This document shows, piece after piece, positions 18,497 to 26,948 of a stretch of DNA of 51,707 nucleotides (positions within the stretch are counted from its first letter, which is position 1; each line of letters starts with the position of its first letter). Source of the DNA: Candidatus Brocadia sapporoensis (GTDB taxonomy: Bacteria; Planctomycetota; Brocadiia; Brocadiales; Brocadiaceae); the NCBI RefSeq assembly GCF_001753675.2, contig NZ_MJUW02000102.1, forward strand, positions 1 to 51,707, in the 5' to 3' direction. A model generated the notes under the pieces. The model ran no database searches, had not been told where the DNA came from, and saw only the letters and a list, made by a program, of their open reading frames with translations. A program made the position numbers and the translations under genes.

Positions 18497-18958
18497 CTAA
18501 ATCCACTCTTCGGATAAGATATTACCTTCAAGTCCCACGACAACCTGCTTTACGGGAATCTTGCGAGATGCCTTTTCCGCACCTTCTTTAGCGATCTGTG
18601 CTAGTCCAAAACAACAGGGTACCTGCATGATCATAACGGTTAGGGTATTAATCTTTGCATCATCAATCAATGCTCTTATCTTCTCGGTATAGACCTCCTG
18701 ATCAGAATCAAGCTTCGGACATGCAATTCCGATGCTCTTTCCTTTCAGATAGTCCTTATGGAAATCCCCAAGTGAAAAAGCCGTACAGTCCGCCGCCAGC
18801 AATATATCTTTACCTTGAAAATAAGGCGCCTGCGGGGATACCAAATGCATCTGTATTGGCCACTGCCTTAATTGAGAAGGACGCTTCCCCGTTTCGCTAC
18901 CTTCCAGATCTGTCTTTTCGCTAAAATCTATCGTTCTTGATCCTGGACATCCACTCAT
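18497..18958 (-). CDS. CPGSR-family protein lacking its usual ferredoxin domain
   Basis: A 153-residue protein matching the C-terminal part of a family of anaerobe proteins that normally begin with a 2[4Fe-4S] ferredoxin domain and continue with CPGSR, a PSQLRQWPIQMHL segment, AADCTAF, ACPKLD and VPCCFGL. All these blocks are present; the ferredoxin domain is not. Several conserved Cys residues (CPGSR, AADC, ACPK, PCC) suggest metal or redox chemistry. The function of the family is not established to my knowledge. The ATG overlaps the stop of the hemerythrin gene (ATGA), so the two are translated together, implying a shared role in oxygen, NO or iron-sulfur stress. Confidence 0.7.
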   Translation of the reverse strand: MSGCPGSRTIDFSEKTDLEGSETGKRPSQLRQWPIQMHLVSPQAPYFQGKDILLAADCTAFSLGDFHKDYLKGKSIGIACPKLDSDQEVYTEKIRALIDDAKINTLTVMIMQVPCCFGLAQIAKEGAEKASRKIPVKQVVVGLEGNILSEEWI

Positions 18959-19752
18959 TTTGCCACCTCCTGTAAAAATTTTTCTTCTAAATCACAAATA
19001 AACTTTTCATACTTTTTTGGTAATTCTTCACCTACCGAAGCATCGGCCTCATTACATTTACGAAACATCTCACCAACTTGAGTTGTTGATAGCTGACGAT
19101 CGATCCAGGGATAAAGAATTTCATCTTCTTTTTTAATATGTTGTGTGAGTAGTTCCCGATAAGCAAGCATATTCTCCTTGATGAGTGCTTTATCACCCTT
19201 TTCAGCGCCCTCAACAACCAGCCTGATATACCCCCTTCCTGTATCGTGATCTTTATACATAACTTGAATAATATCAGCCTTTTCATCAACATACCGAAAC
19301 AAAATATCTTCTTCTTTCATATGATGATATTTGTCTGCATATGTCCTAATAAAATCAACACACTTTAAAACCAAATCCTTATCTACCTTTATGCTACTTT
19401 CAATATAATCAACTATGGTAGGAATTAAAGCCAAAAGCCGTTTGATCAGGACATGCTCGTCAACAAGTTTTCTTACCGACGGTGAATACGTAATTTTCTT
19501 CGGAGCCGATTTTTTTGTTGTATCTATCACCGGTTCCGAAACCTTCCTGTCCGGATAAATAGCCTTTTCGATTCGGTACATCAAGGTAGCCTCTTGCTGA
19601 GGGTCAAGATTGTGTATCCCCACAACATCCTTCAAAAGACAACTACCTACCGAACACGGGACGCAACCAATGCCATATTCATCAAGAATACGGCCTACTT
19701 CAGGACAGGCATCGATGATTGTTTTGATTTCTTTGTTTAATACATTCTCCAA
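18955..19752 (-). CDS. Hemerythrin-like protein with N-terminal DUF1858/ScdA-like domain
   Basis: A 265-residue cytoplasmic protein. The N-terminal 60 residues (IIDACPEVGRILDEYGIGC with further Cys residues) resemble the small helical domain found in ScdA/DUF1858 proteins. The rest is a four-helix hemerythrin fold with ligands in DEHVLIKRLL, YHHMKEEDILF, YKDHDTGRGY and TQHIKKEDEILYPW, expected to hold a di-iron site. Such proteins bind O2 or NO, or protect and repair iron-sulfur and di-iron centres. The start is TTG at 19752, preceded by AGGAGGG. The gene has a consensus promoter (19805-19834) and is coupled to the CPGSR-family gene. Confidence 0.85.
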   Translation of the reverse strand: MENVLNKEIKTIIDACPEVGRILDEYGIGCVPCSVGSCLLKDVVGIHNLDPQQEATLMYRIEKAIYPDRKVSEPVIDTTKKSAPKKITYSPSVRKLVDEHVLIKRLLALIPTIVDYIESSIKVDKDLVLKCVDFIRTYADKYHHMKEEDILFRYVDEKADIIQVMYKDHDTGRGYIRLVVEGAEKGDKALIKENMLAYRELLTQHIKKEDEILYPWIDRQLSTTQVGEMFRKCNEADASVGEELPKKYEKFICDLEEKFLQEVAK

Positions 19753-19804
19753 AAATACCCTCCTATTACTATGGTTTCAGTAATAAAATTATGCTTAAAA
19801 TGGC

Positions 19805-19834
19805 ATTATAACGAACAATGGCACGATATGTCAA
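19805..19834 (-). promoter_or_regulatory. Consensus sigma70 promoter of the hemerythrin operon
   Basis: On the minus strand TTGACA (19829-19834), an 18-nt spacer and TATAAT (19805-19810) are both perfect. An inverted repeat ATTACT-8-AGTAAT (19765-19784) lies between the expected transcription start and the ribosome binding site and could be an operator or an mRNA hairpin. Confidence 0.85.
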
Positions 19835-19920
19835 GTTATAATCTTTGCTTCATTCTATCATCACGCCTGAAAACAATCCGCATTGGCCTTATCAACATTT
19901 CATCCTTTAATAACCGAAAT

Positions 19921-21513
19921 TCATTTATAAAAGTTCGTTGCCTCAGTCTCCTCAACTGGCCGCTTAAGGCAATCCTCAATCATTTCGACCTTGAAACGAA
20001 CATCTCCCGGGCTTAATGCCTTCACGACAACCTTCCAGGTTGTTGTTGCCTTTGGTGCAAGGCTTGGCAAAGGATCAAAGATCACGGTATTACCAACGAA
20101 TGTTCCCTTGGTAGGACCAGCAGACGATATATATTGCATCGTATCTTCAAGGGTGCAGTATATCTTAATGTTGGTGCTGTAATCAGAGCCCTGGTTGGTC
20201 ACGGCAATCTCGTATGTCTCATTTTCTCCAACCTCTATTGGGTCAGCAATATCAATTACTTCTAGTAAAATAGCCGCGATGCCGATGACATCCGTTATAA
20301 CAGTTGCAGACACCGGGTTGGCGCACATCGCCTTAACGGTTGCAGTGTTTTTTATTTCACCAAGACCCTTATCTTTCAGGGTCACACTAACCTTCGTGGA
20401 GTCATTCGGCAGTAAAGTCCCTAAATTCCATCTGACGGTATTCCCGGATAAGATACCACCTTGATTTGCATTTACAAATGTTGCATTTCCTGGTATGGCA
20501 TCCTCAAGAACCGTTGATGTTGCAGGACCATCGCCCTTATTGCTTACCTCAATTGAGTAATTAATATCGCGACCTGTATAAATCCTTTCCGGTCCTTTTT
20601 TGGTAATGGCCAGTACCGGTTGTATTACAACGGTGGTAGTCGTGTTGGATTCTGCTTGCAGACCACCTTCCGCAACCACAGTCGCAAAATTCGAAAATTT
20701 TCCTGTTCTTTCTGCCTTGGCAGTGAAGGCAATTTCACGAGATTCTCCAGCCCGTAACATACCAATTTCCTGGACAATATCGCTCTTGCCATCCAGCGTT
20801 TTTAATCCTTGTGGCAGAGATTCTTTCGCTTGTACATTTTGAGCGATACCAGTGCCAACATTGCTCACCACAAGGGTAATTGGTATTTCATCGCAGAATA
20901 AAACCTCGGTTGGTATGCGCTTGGTAATAGTCAACTTCGGTTCCACGACATTTGTTATAAGGCAGAGTGGCGGTAAATTGTAAGTGACATTGGTACAAAA
21001 CGGCATATCCCCTGTTTCTAATGACACTCCATTAACCCGAATTTCTTTCATCTCATTCGGTTCAAGGTCTCCGACAAACCATCTTGCCGTACCCTCAGCT
21101 TGTCCTTTCTGGAACTTGGGAATAGAGTTCCTAAGCTTGTACTTATACGAAAAAGTTTCCGTTATCTCAACATCCTTTACCTTTTCGTCGGAAATATTGG
21201 TAATTTTTATAATATAATCAAAGGGCTTGCCGACCTGAATTTCCGGCGGTGCTTTTTTTTCTATAAAGATAATACCGTACTTCTTGTTAATTGCAGAAAA
21301 GGTTCTGCTGCTTTCTCGTTTCTCGGGTGCAACTTTCCCGCTACCCGCATGTAAGCGTTTATGTCTTTGTCCCGGATCTTCTTCAATATGCCCATGTGCA
21401 TAAGGTGGGTTTTCGTTTAAAACTGCACTTTGCTGATAACTACAGCCATATATGCTAAATACTCCCAGAAAGAACAAAGATATCAAAAGATTCCGTCTCT
21501 TTTGCCAACTCAT
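19921..21513 (-). CDS. DUF11-repeat lipoprotein (paralogue A)
   Basis: A 530-residue exported lipoprotein: a basic start, a hydrophobic core and a lipobox at FSIYGC. After a His/Pro-rich linker (PPYAHGHIEEDPGQRHKR) come about four DUF11-type Ig-like repeats, each with the pattern ITKxxPxxxxxGxxxxYxIxVxNxGxGxA. This is the domain type of the chlamydial cysteine-rich OmcB proteins, and paired Cys residues (MPFCTNVTYNLPPLC) are kept. It is closely similar in layout to the upstream gene, with nearly identical C-termini (VEETEATNFYK). I chose the ATG at 21513 because AAAAGGGG lies 7 nt upstream. It is probably a structural or adhesive protein on the periplasmic or outer face of the envelope. Confidence 0.82.
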   Translation of the reverse strand: MSWQKRRNLLISLFFLGVFSIYGCSYQQSAVLNENPPYAHGHIEEDPGQRHKRLHAGSGKVAPEKRESSRTFSAINKKYGIIFIEKKAPPEIQVGKPFDYIIKITNISDEKVKDVEITETFSYKYKLRNSIPKFQKGQAEGTARWFVGDLEPNEMKEIRVNGVSLETGDMPFCTNVTYNLPPLCLITNVVEPKLTITKRIPTEVLFCDEIPITLVVSNVGTGIAQNVQAKESLPQGLKTLDGKSDIVQEIGMLRAGESREIAFTAKAERTGKFSNFATVVAEGGLQAESNTTTTVVIQPVLAITKKGPERIYTGRDINYSIEVSNKGDGPATSTVLEDAIPGNATFVNANQGGILSGNTVRWNLGTLLPNDSTKVSVTLKDKGLGEIKNTATVKAMCANPVSATVITDVIGIAAILLEVIDIADPIEVGENETYEIAVTNQGSDYSTNIKIYCTLEDTMQYISSAGPTKGTFVGNTVIFDPLPSLAPKATTTWKVVVKALSPGDVRFKVEMIEDCLKRPVEETEATNFYK

Positions 21514-21547
21514 GTCATAACCCCTTTTCAAAAAATCTTGAATATTT

Positions 21548-21688
21548 GCAACATTTTAGTGTTTTGAACTTTCATGACGACGTAAGATAAATCCCACATG
21601 CTGGTTCAACTCTGACAGGGTTCTGAAACCCTGTCAGAGTTATAAAATAGCTAAGAAGTCCTGGTTTTTCAAAAAACTAAAATGTTAC
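21548..21688 (+). mobile_element. 141-bp MITE-like element, copy 1
   Basis: The element is bounded by imperfect inverted ends (5' GCAACATTTTAGTGTTTTGAA; 3' TTTTTCAAAAAACTAAAATGTTAC) and carries a central palindrome (AACTCTGACAGGGTT and its complement). A second full copy of exactly the same length lies inverted at 50867-51007, sharing the internal blocks CATGACGACGTAA, TGCTGGTTCAACTCTGAC and AAAATAGCT-AGAAGTC. It has no coding capacity. Partial copies occur at 284-310, 12724-12749, 36182-36264 and 50824-50849. Confidence 0.75.
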
Positions 21689-21817
21689 GAATGTTTTAAA
21701 TACAAAGACATGCACCTGATACGGCAAATATTATATTTTGTAATCAATAAAGGTCTTTCACTACAACATGTGGTATTTCCAAGGGTTAAACATATACCTT
21801 ACAAATATTCAGCAAAT

Positions 21818-21857
21818 AAAGAAAGCCGGTGCGTCGGTGGACGCCCCGGCCTTCTTT
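21818..21857 (-). terminator. Hairpin between the two DUF11 genes
   Basis: A long stem (AAGAA-GCCGG-GCGTC with matching arms GACGC-CCGGC-TTCTT) lies 46 nt after the stop of the upstream DUF11 gene and reads into TTTCTTTATTTG on the minus strand. It probably ends that transcript. Confidence 0.75.
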
Positions 21858-21902
21858 TGAGATTTCAACCTACTATCTGCCAGGTACTGTATGAAAGAAA
21901 CA

Positions 21903-23528
21903 CTATTTATAGAAATTTGTAGCTTCGGTTTCTTCTACTGGCCTGCGCAGACAATCCTCTGTCATGATAACCTTGAAACGAACATCTCCTTCATTCAGTG
22001 CCTTCACTACAACCCTCCAGGTCGCTTTTGCCTTTGAAGCAAGCGTTGGTAACGGTTCAAAGGTTACTGTCTTTCCGTCAGCAGAAACGCTTCCCGTCGT
22101 TGGCCCTGAAGAAGATACGTATTGCATCTCATCTTCAAGTGTGCAGGTAACTTTAATATTCGTACCAGTATCAGAACCTTGATTGGTTACCACGATCTCA
22201 TAGGTTTCACTGTTACCAACCTCGATTGGATCCTCGAGATCAACTACTTCAAGCAGAATAGCTGGTATACCCACGACTTCGGTTGTGGTCGTTGCTGAAA
22301 CAGCCTCAGCACACTCAGCCTTTGCTGTTACAGAATTTTTCACTACACCAATATCCTTAGGATTCAAGGTTAAAGTAAGTTTCTGTGAGTCCTGAGGTTT
22401 TAACGTCCCTACATTCCAGGTAACTGTATTACCCAACAATGTAGCTCCCTCACTGGCGTTCACCACTGACGTATTAGCAGGTACAACGTCCTCAACAACA
22501 GTTGATGTCGCCGGGCCATCACCTTTATTCGTCACCTCAATACTATAGGAAATATTACGTCCCAGGAAGACCTTCTCCGGACTACCAGCTTTTGTAATGG
22601 CAAGAACTGGTTGTCTTACGATCGTTGTTGTTGTGTTGGATTCCGCACTCAAATTTCCAGCGGCAATCGCCATCGCGGTATTATTAAACTCTCCGGTTTT
22701 TACCGCTTTTAACGTCAGAGCTACTTCTCTCGACTCTCCCGGGTTTAATGAGCCAACATCTAAAACCACATCCGTTCTTCCGTCCTGTGTCTCCAATCCA
22801 GCCGGCAGTGTCTCCTTAACTTGAATGTTGCTGGCAACACCAGTGCCTGTATTTGTAACCACAAAAGTTACAGGAATCATATCACAAAGAGATACCTCAG
22901 ACGGAGCATGTTTTGCGATGGTTATTCTCGGCTCAGTAATGATTGGATCAATGCAAAGTTCCGGTAAATTATAGGTTACGTCGGTACAAAATGGCATATG
23001 CCCGCTCTGTGTTGGGATACCGCAAACCTTAATTTCTTTTGTTTCTTCCGGTCCCAATTCTCCCAATAACCATTTTGCCATACCCCCGCCACTACCAGCT
23101 CCCAATTCAGGATTAGAGCTCTTCACCTCAAAATTCTTAGGCAGAGTCTGAGTAACCTCAACATTCCTCACATTTCGTTTCGTAAGGTTAGTAGCTTTTA
23201 TTACATAACAATATTCTTCACCTACGCGTCCGGTGCAAGGGCCCATTTTTTCCAAATAAATAACACTGCAACAATCCTTGTTATTGGTTGGATACGCACC
23301 ATCCGCAACGCACATATCTCCTTTTGGGGCCTCCTTTGGAGCCTCTGGTTTATGCGTACGTTCGTGTCTTGGAGGCGGCTCGTTTTCAACATGTCCATGA
23401 TAGTACGGCGGAGTCTCTGCCGTATGGTTCACACCGCTTTCGTATTTAAACATCCCGCATCCGTATAGTGTAAATGCCATAAAACCAGAAATACCCAGCA
23501 CTTTATACACACTATTCCACAACTTCAT
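21903..23528 (-). CDS. DUF11-repeat lipoprotein (paralogue B)
   Basis: A 541-residue lipoprotein paralogous to the next gene downstream. The signal sequence ends in a lipobox TLYGC, followed by a His/Pro-rich linker (PPYYHGHVENEPPPRHER) and about four DUF11 repeats. Two extra Cys clusters occur near the N-terminus (DMCVADGAYPTNNKDCC and MGPCTGRVGEEYC), which paralogue A lacks in part, suggesting disulfide cross-linking like that of OmcB. I placed the start at the ATG (23528) behind the AAAGGGGGGG purine tract; the longer frame starts with TTG at 23564. The two genes look like a tandem duplication, now separated by a terminator and the MITE-like element. Confidence 0.82.
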   Translation of the reverse strand: MKLWNSVYKVLGISGFMAFTLYGCGMFKYESGVNHTAETPPYYHGHVENEPPPRHERTHKPEAPKEAPKGDMCVADGAYPTNNKDCCSVIYLEKMGPCTGRVGEEYCYVIKATNLTKRNVRNVEVTQTLPKNFEVKSSNPELGAGSGGGMAKWLLGELGPEETKEIKVCGIPTQSGHMPFCTDVTYNLPELCIDPIITEPRITIAKHAPSEVSLCDMIPVTFVVTNTGTGVASNIQVKETLPAGLETQDGRTDVVLDVGSLNPGESREVALTLKAVKTGEFNNTAMAIAAGNLSAESNTTTTIVRQPVLAITKAGSPEKVFLGRNISYSIEVTNKGDGPATSTVVEDVVPANTSVVNASEGATLLGNTVTWNVGTLKPQDSQKLTLTLNPKDIGVVKNSVTAKAECAEAVSATTTTEVVGIPAILLEVVDLEDPIEVGNSETYEIVVTNQGSDTGTNIKVTCTLEDEMQYVSSSGPTTGSVSADGKTVTFEPLPTLASKAKATWRVVVKALNEGDVRFKVIMTEDCLRRPVEETEATNFYK

Positions 23529-23842
23529 TACTCCCCCCCTTTCTAAAAATGTATGACCTTCCAAAGAGCCCTCTTGTTTTCCATAAAATACGAGGCTGCT
23601 CTTTTGCTGCTGATGCAGCTTTCACCCTACTTTTGAGTATTTATAAAATCATAAACTATAGTCAAAATCTGTCTCTGGTCGTATCAAAAAAATCTTACTG
23701 CTAAACCATACAACACTTCGGCAGTAAGACTATTTTTTCGTTTTCAGGAATGTTTTCCGTTGCATCCTCATCTTAAAAAATATTTAAAGTCCTTTACTTT
23801 GTGCACCCTGATCGTTCAGGATTTTCCTTTGCCGGATCTATA

Positions 23843-23871
23843 TAAATATACTTAATGACAACTATTGTCAA
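23843..23871 (-). promoter_or_regulatory. Possible sigma70 promoter for paralogue B
   Basis: On the minus strand TTGACA (23866-23871) is followed after 17 nt by TATTTA (23843-23848). The -35 is perfect and the -10 weak. It would give a leader of about 300 nt. The rest of the 23529-23937 gap shows no gene. Confidence 0.4.
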
Positions 23872-23937
23872 GAGAAAATTGCAAGACTTTCTCTCTTTTA
23901 CCGTTTCATAAAACCAGAAAAAATGATAAATAATGCC

Positions 23938-25092
23938 CTATCGTTTTAAGAAATAGTAGAGTTGACCGAAGGTATTTAAGTTCCCCGCCTCATACATAGC
24001 CTGATCCCCAATTCCGAAATATACATCTGCTCTGGCCGGGGTTTGAATGGCACTCCCCGTATCCTGATCAAGGACAAAGAAGGATTTCCCGGTTCCACTA
24101 TTCTCTTTGTCCCAAAACTTCCATGTCTTCTTTGCCTTCTTTGGTTCGATAACTGCAAAGGCCAATCCGCCCGCAGGGAAGACCTTTTTGTCGGTAGCGA
24201 TGCTCCTCATAGGAGTTACCGGCACCCCGATAGAACCGTACGGGGTTGCGTAGTTGACTCGTTTGAAAAAGATAAATCGATCGTTCTTCTTGAGATAAGA
24301 ATCCAATTCGCCGGGATGCTGCTGAAAATAGCTGATGAGTGTCGAAAGGGTCAACTCCTCTTCCGGAATCTTTCCATCCATGACGAGCATACGCCCAATG
24401 CTATTGTATTTGTGACCTGAATCCGCTGCATACCCCACATAAACCTTTTCACCCGACGAGAGCTTTATTTGCCCCGATCCCTGAACATGGATAAGATATG
24501 CATCCAATTTAGATTTGAGATAGACAATTTCAAGACCCTTCAGGAGATTGCGATCTTCGATCTCCCGCCGTGTATAATAAGGCTTCCTAAAATCCGATGG
24601 CATTTTATAAATAGGATAACGAAATTCTCCGGTCGGCGTAAGACTTCCATCGTAGATAGGTGTTCCATAACCCGTGAAATGCACCTGGCCCTCATAAGCA
24701 TTTCCTATGGCCTGAAAGACCCTGAAGTTTTTTATGATGAAATCATTGATCTCCTCGGCGTCTCGGCAACGAAGAAAACCTTCCCGAAAGAATTTTAAGG
24801 AATCTTCCAGATTTTCATGAGAAAAACCCGTCATATGAAATCCATACGGATTCGTCTTAACCCTCTTAAAGTAGTCAAGACTGTTGTCGATTGAATGCAA
24901 GAGGGAGTCCCGGCTATAATCATCTTTAAAATGAGGAAGGAGTGTAGGATCGGTAATCTCTACAAGGGTATCTCCCGGTTCTTTCGGAACCAGAAGCGGC
25001 CTTTTCTTAAACATTGCGCAGCCTGATCCCATAATAATGAGAAGAGTAACCGTAAGAAGAAAACACGGATGGCCGTTTCTTTTTAATCTCAT
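23938..25092 (-). CDS. mltA: Membrane-bound lytic murein transglycosylase A
   Basis: A 384-residue lipoprotein: hydrophobic leader with lipobox GSGCAMF, then the MltA barrel domain (VHFTGYGTPIYDGSLTPTGEF, VYLKSKLDAYLIHVQGSG) and the C-terminal 3D domain with the catalytic-Asp region DQDTGSAIQTPARADVYFG. The enzyme cleaves the MurNAc-GlcNAc bond of peptidoglycan, leaving 1,6-anhydroMurNAc ends, at the inner face of the outer membrane. The start at 25092 lies 11 nt after GGAGG; the alternative GTG at 25101 is too close to it. It stands upstream of the DUF11 lipoproteins in the same direction, about 410 nt apart. It shows that the organism makes and remodels peptidoglycan. Confidence 0.92.
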   Translation of the reverse strand: MRLKRNGHPCFLLTVTLLIIMGSGCAMFKKRPLLVPKEPGDTLVEITDPTLLPHFKDDYSRDSLLHSIDNSLDYFKRVKTNPYGFHMTGFSHENLEDSLKFFREGFLRCRDAEEINDFIIKNFRVFQAIGNAYEGQVHFTGYGTPIYDGSLTPTGEFRYPIYKMPSDFRKPYYTRREIEDRNLLKGLEIVYLKSKLDAYLIHVQGSGQIKLSSGEKVYVGYAADSGHKYNSIGRMLVMDGKIPEEELTLSTLISYFQQHPGELDSYLKKNDRFIFFKRVNYATPYGSIGVPVTPMRSIATDKKVFPAGGLAFAVIEPKKAKKTWKFWDKENSGTGKSFFVLDQDTGSAIQTPARADVYFGIGDQAMYEAGNLNTFGQLYYFLKR

Positions 25093-25242
25093 GTGAACCA
25101 CATCCTCCTTTACCGGGAAAATTACCCAAAAGCTTAAATCTCAAACAAACGTAAGGCGGTATTGTATATTTCTTATGATGGAGAATCAAAGAAAAAATGA
25201 GGAACATAGAAGTAGCCCGTGTACCCAACAAAAATAATCCGC

Positions 25243-25272
25243 TTGACAAATTTGTCCCATATAAAGTAAAAT
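25243..25272 (+). promoter_or_regulatory. Promoter of the cobalamin operon
   Basis: TTGACA (25243-25248), an 18-nt spacer and TAAAAT (25267-25272). It lies about 40 nt upstream of the riboswitch aptamer, so the transcript would start just before the P1 stem. Confidence 0.65.
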
Positions 25273-25313
25273 CGCACCTTTCATAATTATAATAGCTCTT
25301 TTTTAATAAAAAT

Positions 25314-25504
25314 CGATTACAGGTAATTCTCCCGCAAATGTGGGAGTTAAAAGGGAATCTATATTTCATTACCAGATGAGATAAAGAGCGGACCCGCCGC
25401 TGTAACCGGGAACGAAAGTCACAATACCACTGTCTTATAACCATAAGGTGGGAAGGGGTGACCAAGTAGGATGATCCGGAAGCCAGAAGACCTGCCTGTG
25501 ATCG
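25314..25504 (+). promoter_or_regulatory. Cobalamin riboswitch upstream of cbiM
   Basis: The aptamer shows an AAAAGGGAA block, GCCGCTGTAACCGGG, ACCACTG and the B12-box region AGCCAGAAGACCTGCC. The P1 stem pairs 25314-25323 (CGATTACAGG) with 25495-25504 (CCTGTGATCG). When adenosyl- or other cobalamin binds, expression of the cobalt transporter and cob genes should fall. A terminator lies 240 nt downstream, in front of cbiM. Confidence 0.95.
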
Positions 25505-25745
25505 CTTCACGTTGTCTTCGATGGTAAAGAAGGTGAAGGATATACAATCCACAGATTTTGCAGCTACTCTGTGAAAAGAAGATTTGCTGTCCCATTGCCT
25601 TTGCGGTAACAAAGGACTGGGATCCTAAGAGAAGAACGTATAGAATTATCCGGGGGTATTCCTGATTTCTTCGTTCCTTTTACGGCAAACTATTCAGGGT
25701 ATTTATCTGCGTCTAAGAGAAAATCTGTGATCGTAAAAATCTCCT

Positions 25746-25785
25746 AAAACCCATGTCTTCTCCGTTGAAGGCATGGGTTTTTTTG
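25746..25785 (+). terminator. Riboswitch-linked terminator before cbiM
   Basis: AAACCCATG and CATGGGTTT form a stem around a 15-nt loop, followed by seven or more Ts, 20 nt before the cbiM start. It is the probable expression platform of the riboswitch, although the 240-nt spacing from the aptamer is unusually long. Confidence 0.8.
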
Positions 25786-25804
25786 TTTCAATAAAGGGAT
25801 TTCG

Positions 25805-26572
25805 TTGACAAGAAAAATACCAGTATTTTTCCTGGTTTTCCTGTTATTTTTTGCTACAGCACGTACGGCAGAGGCAATGCACATCACGGAGGGAATCTTG
25901 CCCTTTCAGTGGTTTGTTACATGGTTTGCCGTATCAGCACCCTTTGTGGGGATCGGTATGTATCAGGTAAAGCGGAAGAAGAGAACGATACCGAGTTATC
26001 TGCCCATGGTTGGGCTGTTGGGGGCTGCGGTGTTTGTGTTCTCCTGTTTTCCCATCCCTGTCATTGCCCTGAGCGGAATGGCTACTTCCCATCCATGCGG
26101 CACAGGAATGAGCGCGGTGTTGCTAGGTCCGTTTGTTAGTGTGCTGGTGGCGGCCATTGCTTTACTGATTCAGGCGCTGTTTCTCGCCCATGGCGGACTG
26201 ACCACCCTGGGCGGAAATGTCTTCTCTATGGGTATCCTGGGGTCATTTTCAGGTTATTTTGCCTTTAAAATGGCACAACGCTGCAGACTGCCGCTCTTTT
26301 GGTGCGGATTTCTTGCCGGTATGATCTCTGATATATTTACCTATCTCGGTACATCTCTTGAATTAGGGTTACTCGTGATCAACGGCGGTGGATCATTTGT
26401 TAAGGCTACAACGGAAATATTTGCAGCGTTTATGATGACCTCGCAAGGAATCCTTTGTCTTGTTGAGGGTGCCGTAGTGGGGTTTGTAATGGTTTTTATT
26501 TACAAACGACGCCCGGGTATTTTGCTCAACCTCGGAGTGATCAAAAATGAAGCTAAATCCATGGGGACATAA
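25805..26572 (+). CDS. cbiM: Cobalt ECF transporter substrate-specificity component CbiM
   Basis: A 255-residue membrane protein that binds Co2+ outside the cytoplasmic membrane for import by the CbiM(N)QO complex. A 24-residue signal-like leader ends TAEA, immediately before MHITEGILP, so cleavage would expose the Met-His N-terminus that ligates cobalt. A second ligand His96 sits in ATSHPCGTG. About seven hydrophobic helices follow. The start is TTG at 25805 with AAGGGA 5 nt upstream. It is the first gene of the riboswitch-controlled operon; its 3' end overlaps the next gene by 26 nt. Confidence 0.93.
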   Translation: MTRKIPVFFLVFLLFFATARTAEAMHITEGILPFQWFVTWFAVSAPFVGIGMYQVKRKKRTIPSYLPMVGLLGAAVFVFSCFPIPVIALSGMATSHPCGTGMSAVLLGPFVSVLVAAIALLIQALFLAHGGLTTLGGNVFSMGILGSFSGYFAFKMAQRCRLPLFWCGFLAGMISDIFTYLGTSLELGLLVINGGGSFVKATTEIFAAFMMTSQGILCLVEGAVVGFVMVFIYKRRPGILLNLGVIKNEAKSMGT

Positions 26573-26882
26573 GTTACTAATTATCCCTTTTGCAATTATT
26601 TTTGTCATGTCGGCATTGCTCTCTGTATCGTCATATTCCTATGCAGAAGAACCAGAAAACAGAACTGAGGCACGAGCAATACAAACAAATGAGGAATCAC
26701 CCTGGACTGGCATTGATGTAAGTATTGTAGGTAAATATGCATCAAAATACGGACACCCGCCGCGCGACCCTTATATTAACACCGATCAGGGAGATTTGCT
26801 TCTCTTTGTATTTACTCTTGCCGGGGTGATTGGCGGATTCGTCATGGGATTTAATGTGCGAAGACTTTTTTATGAAAAATAA
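26547..26882 (+). CDS. CbiN-like accessory subunit of the cobalt transporter
   Basis: A 111-residue protein with a hydrophobic N-terminal segment, an extracytoplasmic loop (WTGIDVSIVGKYASKYG, INTDQGD) and a C-terminal helix (LLLFVFTLAGVIGGFVMGFNVRRLF). The two-helix layout and the place between cbiM and cbiQ are those of CbiN, the small subunit that assists CbiM, but the sequence is not classical CbiN, so I leave the symbol empty. The ATG has GGAG 9 nt upstream inside cbiM. Translation is coupled to cbiM. Confidence 0.75.
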   Translation: MKLNPWGHKLLIIPFAIIFVMSALLSVSSYSYAEEPENRTEARAIQTNEESPWTGIDVSIVGKYASKYGHPPRDPYINTDQGDLLLFVFTLAGVIGGFVMGFNVRRLFYEK

Positions 26883-26948
26883 GCGGACCAATGCTTCTCC
26901 CCCGTGCGTGACTGCGAACAAAGTTGTCAAAGGCATAAATTACATCAC

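Noticed and set aside
25007-25612. 201-codon minus-strand frame over the cbiM leader
   Set aside because: Overlaps the promoter, riboswitch core and the mltA start; the conserved RNA explains this region.
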